Origin: Bacillota bacterium
GTDB lineage: Bacteria > Bacillota > Clostridia > Christensenellales > UMGS416
NCBI GenBank assembly: GCA_023398815.1
Contig: JAEWRW010000030.1
Coordinates: forward strand, 30,775 to 94,774
Direction of reading: 5' to 3'
Length of the DNA stretch: 64,000 nt
The stretch's first letter is position 1. Every line of letters begins with the position of its first letter. Below, one piece after another: positions 59,938 to 64,000 of the stretch. Under the pieces are notes generated by a model that was not told where the DNA came from, searched no databases, and saw nothing but the letters and a program-made list of their open reading frames with translations. The translations under genes were made by a program, and so were the position numbers.

Positions 59938-60798
59938 TCACTCATACCGGATCGCGACAGCCGCTTCGTTTTCGTTGAAGTAAACGCAGTCGCCCTCCGC
60001 ATAATGCCAGACGGACTGGATGACCTTCGGTTGCAAGATACCGTTCACCCGTTGGTAGGCACGATATAGGGCGGACCATTCCGCCTTTGTTTCCTTACCA
60101 TCCATTCCCATGGCAACCCTGTCATCTGTGAGGAAAGAAAGCAGCTCGCCGGTTTTGTCGAAGGCGAAAACACCGCTTGCCGATATGCCTTCCCACGAGA
60201 TGCATGCCTTAGCATGGGTATCGTCAACAGCCTCCCATTTCACGAGATCCTGAAGTGCCGCGTTGGGTAGCATCAGGCTTTCGGCAAGCCATGTAACAAG
60301 GCAAGCGCGGTCCATCTGGTCGCCTTGTTGGTCAAACAGGGGGATCACCTTGGCAAGTGTCCCTTTCATCCTGCCCGTTCCGTTTTCGAAGGAATCCAAT
60401 CCCTCAAATGGGACACCGAAGAGCGACGAAGAGATCAGTGCGTACCGCTCCGGGCGTTCCACTAGATTGAACTGCTCATAGTCAATTTTGATCGTTTTGT
60501 CCTTCGACATCACAAAGTCCACATCGTGCAAAGAAGCCTTCATGTATGACATTTTGGGTGTGCCCAAATACCCGCAATACCGGAAGTACCGTTGCAGCGG
60601 GAGGGGGAGCGGCGCGATATCCGCTTCGGTAAATGCCCCAGATGCAGGCGCGCATGTGGCCGCCTTGCCCAGCGTCACCTGTCCGAATTGCTTGCTTGTA
60701 GGGGAGAACGGCACCAGGAAGAACACTATGACTGCCAGAATGACAAAAATGGCCGATGAACCCACAATCCACATCTTTCTATGATTCCTTTTCTTCAT
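59938..60798 (-). CDS. DUF6544-type membrane-anchored protein
   Basis: 286-residue protein with one N-terminal membrane segment (MWIVGSSAIFVILAVIVFFLV, about 9-29) and an extracytoplasmic domain. The pattern PLPLQRYFRYCGYLG, then IDYEQFNLVERPERYALI, LPNAALQDLVKWEAVDD and the final VWHYAEGDCVYFNENEAAVAIRYE matches DUF6544. Function unknown. The ATG at 60798 overlaps the MarR gene end, so the two form an operon. A TTG at 60831 would extend it but lacks a ribosome site. Confidence 0.75.
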   Translation of the reverse strand: MKKRNHRKMWIVGSSAIFVILAVIVFFLVPFSPTSKQFGQVTLGKAATCAPASGAFTEADIAPLPLPLQRYFRYCGYLGTPKMSYMKASLHDVDFVMSKDKTIKIDYEQFNLVERPERYALISSSLFGVPFEGLDSFENGTGRMKGTLAKVIPLFDQQGDQMDRACLVTWLAESLMLPNAALQDLVKWEAVDDTHAKACISWEGISASGVFAFDKTGELLSFLTDDRVAMGMDGKETKAEWSALYRAYQRVNGILQPKVIQSVWHYAEGDCVYFNENEAAVAIRYE

Positions 60799-61231
60799 CG
60801 CTTCGTCCCATTTCTTTTGCGTTTTCCTCAAGCTTTTTGATGGCTCCTGCTAGGAGCGACAGTTCCGGTGCTTCAAAGCTGCAGAACAGCTCTTCGATAA
60901 ACCGTTCCTCTGTCTCCTCGCGCTGTTTCAAGTGCGCTCTGCAGGCATCCGTTAGCCTGATCCGAAGCATCCTCGCGTCACGGGCATCTTTCTCCATCGA
61001 GACGAAGCCCTGCTTCTCAAGGATGATGGCCATTTTCTTCACGTTCTGCCGCGAGCTTCCAATGCGCACGGCAATGTCGGTAAGCATTGGCGCCTCGATC
61101 CCGCATTTGACAACACCGGCAAGGAAAAGCCATTGCTTCACTGTCAGCGTTTCGTCAATGCGGTCACCAAGAAGCTGCAACTTGTTGGAGAGCGTGAAGA
61201 TTGAACCAAAAATATACGCTTTATCTTCCAT
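60779..61231 (-). CDS. MarR-family transcriptional regulator
   Basis: 150-residue winged-helix regulator. Recognition region: MLTDIAVRIGSSRQNVKKMAIILEKQGFVSMEKDARDARMLRIRLT, with the typical DxRxxRxxLT wing. Long N- and C-terminal helices support dimerisation. It precedes and overlaps the DUF6544 gene. A palindrome at its promoter suggests autorepression. Confidence 0.9.
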   Translation of the reverse strand: MEDKAYIFGSIFTLSNKLQLLGDRIDETLTVKQWLFLAGVVKCGIEAPMLTDIAVRIGSSRQNVKKMAIILEKQGFVSMEKDARDARMLRIRLTDACRAHLKQREETEERFIEELFCSFEAPELSLLAGAIKKLEENAKEMGRSDEEKES

Positions 61232-61266
61232 TCACTTTATTCCTTTTCGCAGAAAATGAATGTTTG

Positions 61267-61311
61267 GTAACCGGTTACGTATAATACACACAGCTGGTTA
61301 CTGATTGTCAA
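61267..61311 (-). promoter_or_regulatory. marR promoter with GTAACCGGTTAC palindrome
   Basis: Minus strand TTGACA (61306-61311) with the -10 at 61281-61288 (TGTATT at 17 bp, or TATTAT at 19 bp). The 12-bp palindrome (61267-61278) lies around the start site, and a further GGTTAC half-site (61296-61301) sits in the spacer. Confidence 0.75.
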
Positions 61312-61394
61312 TGTCTCATTGCTTTTCGGTTTTCCCAATGGTCAATTTGACACAGGTATCCGCGCCCGGAGTCAGCCTGCGTTCCTATGAAAGG

Positions 61395-61426
61395 CCGAAC
61401 CGCCCTTGCGGGCAAGGGCGGTTCGG
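61395..61426 (-). terminator. Terminator after the radical SAM gene
   Basis: Perfect stem CCGAACCGCCCTTGC/GCAAGGGCGGTTCGG, tight loop, then CCTTTC on the minus strand. It lies between the radical SAM gene and marR. Confidence 0.85.
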
Positions 61427-61495
61427 TGATTGGGGCACACGCCCTGTTTCCGCTGTGGATAAGCGTTGCAGCAAATCACGGGCGGTGATCGGACT

Positions 61496-62620
61496 CTAGT
61501 AGCTGATCAATGCCGGTTTGTAGTCGTCTGGCAATTCTTCCTCACTGAGGAATTGGAACGTGTCGTCGTTCAGGATTGGCAAAAAAACCTCATAGGGAAT
61601 CCGGGTGAACTCACAGGCATAATCGCTGGCACCGAACCACTTGCCCTCTTTGGCGCTTAGATTTAGGCCCCGGGCGAATTTTGTGTGGTTGGAGCAATCG
61701 TGAACCGCCAAATCCCAGTTTTCGTCGTCGGCAATCTTCATGAATTTGAGGGTCAGTTCCCGGCTCCAAATGGGGGAAATGTAACCATGCCTGCAAATGT
61801 ACATGTTCTCGCCGTAGTAATTGTTGATGTTGTTCTCATTCAAGTGCAATTCGGCGCAGTTGATAAAATCAAGCTTTGTGCCAAGGATCGCCTGCTTTTT
61901 CTGGAAGAACGTGTCGAAAAACTCCGGGGTCATGGGCGTTTCAATGCCAACGTTCCCGATATACTTTTTCGCTGTACCAGTGTTTTCAATGACTTTGTCT
62001 GCACACCGGGAAGCCCCCAGGTTGAACCGAATCTCATCAAGCCCCGCTTCCCCCAATGCCTTCAGCGTTTCCTCGGTCGCCAAGGTGCCATTGGTGTACA
62101 AATGCTGATGGACGTGAGCATCGCTGAACTTCTTCACAATCGGATAGTACTTTTCAATCTCCATGAAGGGCTCCAAATACACATAGGAGATGCCGGTGGG
62201 TTTCTGCTGGATGGAAAGAAGCAAATCGATGTCCTTCTCGTAGAACTTGGTGCCCCCAATTTCCCACAGATCCTCGCCAACGGGAGGAATGCGGTCCAGC
62301 TCCCCGTAGTTGTAGCAGAATTTGCACTGCAGGTTGCATTTGTTGGTTTTGCGGATGGCGCTCAACCCGGTACCCACCAGACAAGAGCGGCATCCTGCGG
62401 GGAATTTGTTGTCGTTCCCCACGTACAGGGTTCTATTCTCAATGGTTTTCAAATGGCTGATTTCTGAAATCAACGCGTCGTTTCGATGGTCGACCGCTGC
62501 CTCAATCTGGGCAAAGGTGGAGTAGATGATTTCTTCGTGCTTTGTGGTGAGTTCTTCCCCCTCGGGCATTTGCGCAAAATAGTCAAACCAGATCAATGCG
62601 TCGGTCTTTGAAATCTTCAT
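61496..62620 (-). CDS. Radical SAM protein of unassigned function
   Basis: 374-residue enzyme. The SAM-cluster motif is Cys95-x3-Cys99-x2-Cys102 (CNLQCKFC) in KTNKCNLQCKFCYNYGELD. It lies unusually far in, after a 90-residue N-terminal region that contains GCRSC (Cys77, Cys80). Later cysteines (INCAEL, YICRHGY, HDCSNH, YACEF) could bind an extra cluster. It is not a peptide-modifying SPASM protein by any clear motif and no precursor peptide is adjacent. The ATG at 62620 follows GAGGAGGGC. Divergent from the DUF4474 gene. Confidence 0.75.
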   Translation of the reverse strand: MKISKTDALIWFDYFAQMPEGEELTTKHEEIIYSTFAQIEAAVDHRNDALISEISHLKTIENRTLYVGNDNKFPAGCRSCLVGTGLSAIRKTNKCNLQCKFCYNYGELDRIPPVGEDLWEIGGTKFYEKDIDLLLSIQQKPTGISYVYLEPFMEIEKYYPIVKKFSDAHVHQHLYTNGTLATEETLKALGEAGLDEIRFNLGASRCADKVIENTGTAKKYIGNVGIETPMTPEFFDTFFQKKQAILGTKLDFINCAELHLNENNINNYYGENMYICRHGYISPIWSRELTLKFMKIADDENWDLAVHDCSNHTKFARGLNLSAKEGKWFGASDYACEFTRIPYEVFLPILNDDTFQFLSEEELPDDYKPALISY

Positions 62621-62870
62621 CCTGTGCCCTCCTCTGGGGTGCAGAGCTTTGTTCTGCCCAAGAAACGCCCAAACCACAGCAATACTGGGATTGTCACCGC
62701 AGGACGCCAGGCCTTGTTTGTCCGGTTTCGTGAACGTTCTACTAGAATACACCGTTGTACTGGGTGGCGCAACTCTGGATGGATGTCCCGCCAGCATTGT
62801 CGGCCAATGCTGTCCAAACGGAGGCCGCATGAATAGGATGTGACAGACGGTAGAAGAGAGGGCGTCATCT

Positions 62871-63860
62871 ATGAGCAATTGGTTGGCAGCCGTCGGTTAT
62901 GGCACGGCGCTGTTCTGTGTACTTGCATCCATGGCATTGGGTGCCGTTTCGATAGTGGCAGTGTGGGTAATCAGGCATTTCAAGAGGAAATGGCTGCTGA
63001 CCCAGCGCGCGGTGCACATGCGGGCTGATGCGCCGGACACGGATGCACAAAAGGATGGCGTGCGGCAGATTCTCGAGGACACGGGCTACGCCTATGATTG
63101 GGAGCAGGACATTTTTTACTCTGTGGCGAACCCATGGCAGAGGAAGATGGGCTACTGCAGCCTGTATGATGAGTGGGCCACCCCGCTGGGCATGGTGTTT
63201 GACTGCGAACCCGTTCATTTTGAGTACAACGGCAAACAGTGGCTGATCGAGTTTTGGAAGGGCCAATACGGCATCACCACCGGTGGTGAAATTGGAATTT
63301 ACCACACGGCGGACCCGGGTGGAACTCCTCCCATTGTTTTTCAGGGCACGTTCTATCAGTCTGCCAGTGATGAAGAAGCGCTGAACGTTGCATTTGCGCT
63401 GTTTAAGAAGGGCAATCCGCTCTTCACCAGGGCCGATAAACACTGGTGGTTGACGGGCTTCGTGCTCGGCGAGTATTCCGAACCGTCCTCGTTGACGATG
63501 AAAGCCTCGGTAGCCTTCCTAGATCCGGGGATGCGGGACGCGTTTTTGGCAGCCTTCCGCCAGCTTGGCTATGGGGCAGAGGATTTCACGCTGAGCGAGA
63601 ATACCTTCTCTTTCCTCTTTGCAAAGCCGCGAACCAAGCAGCCGTTGGCCCGGCGCAGCCCGGTCAAGTTTCTGGCAATGCTCCGGCTCAAAGCCTTTGT
63701 GGACGAATACAGAAAGCAGACCAATGGGCTCACGAACATGTACGACATCCTCACCAAGCTTAAGATCGAGTCTCCGCTTCTCTATCAGTTTGTCATCAAC
63801 ATCGGCAGACAGCGGGAATCATACCGAAACAACGATGCCATAATAAGGCGCTTGGGTTGA
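62871..63860 (+). CDS. DUF4474-type membrane-anchored protein
   Basis: 329-residue protein with one N-terminal membrane segment (about 8-36). The next region, DTGYAYDWEQDIFYSVANPWQRKMGYC, LYDEWATPLGMVFDCEPVHF and YNGKQWLIEFWKGQYGITTGGEIGIY, is the DUF4474 signature. The C-terminal half holds no motif I recognise. Function unknown. GAGAGGGCG precedes the ATG. The 140 bases after it to the window end hold nothing recognised. Confidence 0.8.
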   Translation: MSNWLAAVGYGTALFCVLASMALGAVSIVAVWVIRHFKRKWLLTQRAVHMRADAPDTDAQKDGVRQILEDTGYAYDWEQDIFYSVANPWQRKMGYCSLYDEWATPLGMVFDCEPVHFEYNGKQWLIEFWKGQYGITTGGEIGIYHTADPGGTPPIVFQGTFYQSASDEEALNVAFALFKKGNPLFTRADKHWWLTGFVLGEYSEPSSLTMKASVAFLDPGMRDAFLAAFRQLGYGAEDFTLSENTFSFLFAKPRTKQPLARRSPVKFLAMLRLKAFVDEYRKQTNGLTNMYDILTKLKIESPLLYQFVINIGRQRESYRNNDAIIRRLG

Positions 63861-64000
63861 TGCATCTAGGGTGACACCGCACAAATGGAGTGGTCGGATT
63901 GCGCAGAGGATTTTCTTGTCCTGCAAGGCGGAGGAAGGAGCTTATGCCACAGGGCATAGGCGACGAATGACAACGCGGCAGGGCGAGAAAAGACCAAGCA

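Noticed and set aside
1..64000. tRNA, rRNA, CRISPR, prophage or insertion sequence
   Set aside because: No cloverleaf with a CCA-type end, no spaced direct repeats, and no transposase, integrase or phage structural motifs were noticed.

Overview
The window looks like a chromosomal segment of a GC-rich, strictly anaerobic member of the Firmicutes (Clostridia). The reasons are the strong AGGAGG-type ribosome binding sites, near-consensus TTGACA/17 bp/TATAAT promoters, [FeFe]-hydrogenase maturases, a glycyl radical enzyme, several radical SAM proteins, and tightly packed operons separated by strong hairpin terminators. The exact taxon cannot be fixed from sequence reading alone. No rRNA, tRNA, CRISPR array, phage or insertion sequence was recognised.

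Layout. 1-2.9 kb: end of a hydrogenase-maturation operon (hydE, cut by the window edge; hydG; a small LpdD-like protein). 2.9-5.4 kb: a convergent luxE-luxC pair (fatty acid to aldehyde) with no luciferase. 5.5-10.5 kb: a LacI-controlled sugar operon (lacI, ROK kinase, zinc dehydrogenase, aldo/keto reductase, sugar-isomerase-like TIM barrel). 10.6-17.5 kb: two small proteins, a MerR-controlled ABC exporter operon, and an ABC-2 exporter. 17.6-21.9 kb: an aldo/keto reductase and cobalamin nucleotide-loop genes (cobT against cobC-cobU-cobS). 22-26 kb: AraC regulator, glycyl radical enzyme and its activase. 26-35.8 kb: azlCD, a polar amino acid ABC transporter, and an oppABCDF oligopeptide operon. 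36.4-41.3 kb: nicotinamidase and nicotinate phosphoribosyltransferase, then two carbohydrate-active proteins. 41.4-48.6 kb: MATE pump, TetR plus aminoglycoside-phosphotransferase-like kinase, endoglycoceramidase-like GH5, and a secreted fibronectin-III repeat protein. 49-55.2 kb: two tandem paralogous membrane GGDEF-EAL proteins. 55.5-63.9 kb: YdeI-like protein, the arsenic-mercury operon, DUF6544/MarR, an unassigned radical SAM protein and a DUF4474 protein.

The standout is at 56.4-59.7 kb: one compact operon arsR-acr3-arsC-hgcA-hgcB. HgcA carries the diagnostic NVWCAAGK cap-helix motif and the membrane domain; HgcB carries two 4Fe-4S motifs. This predicts a mercury-methylating organism whose methylation genes are under an arsenic-type ArsR promoter. 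HgcA has an unusual Cys-rich N-terminal extension with seven cysteines, and HgcB has only one cysteine at its tail. HgcA needs a corrinoid, and the cob genes at 18.9-21.9 kb would help make one. Other points of interest are a glycyl radical enzyme with a GCGE active-site motif, lux reductase genes without luciferase, a textbook MerR-type 19-bp-spaced promoter over a drug-export operon whose second subunit lacks its ATPase domain, and several unassigned small or radical-SAM proteins.
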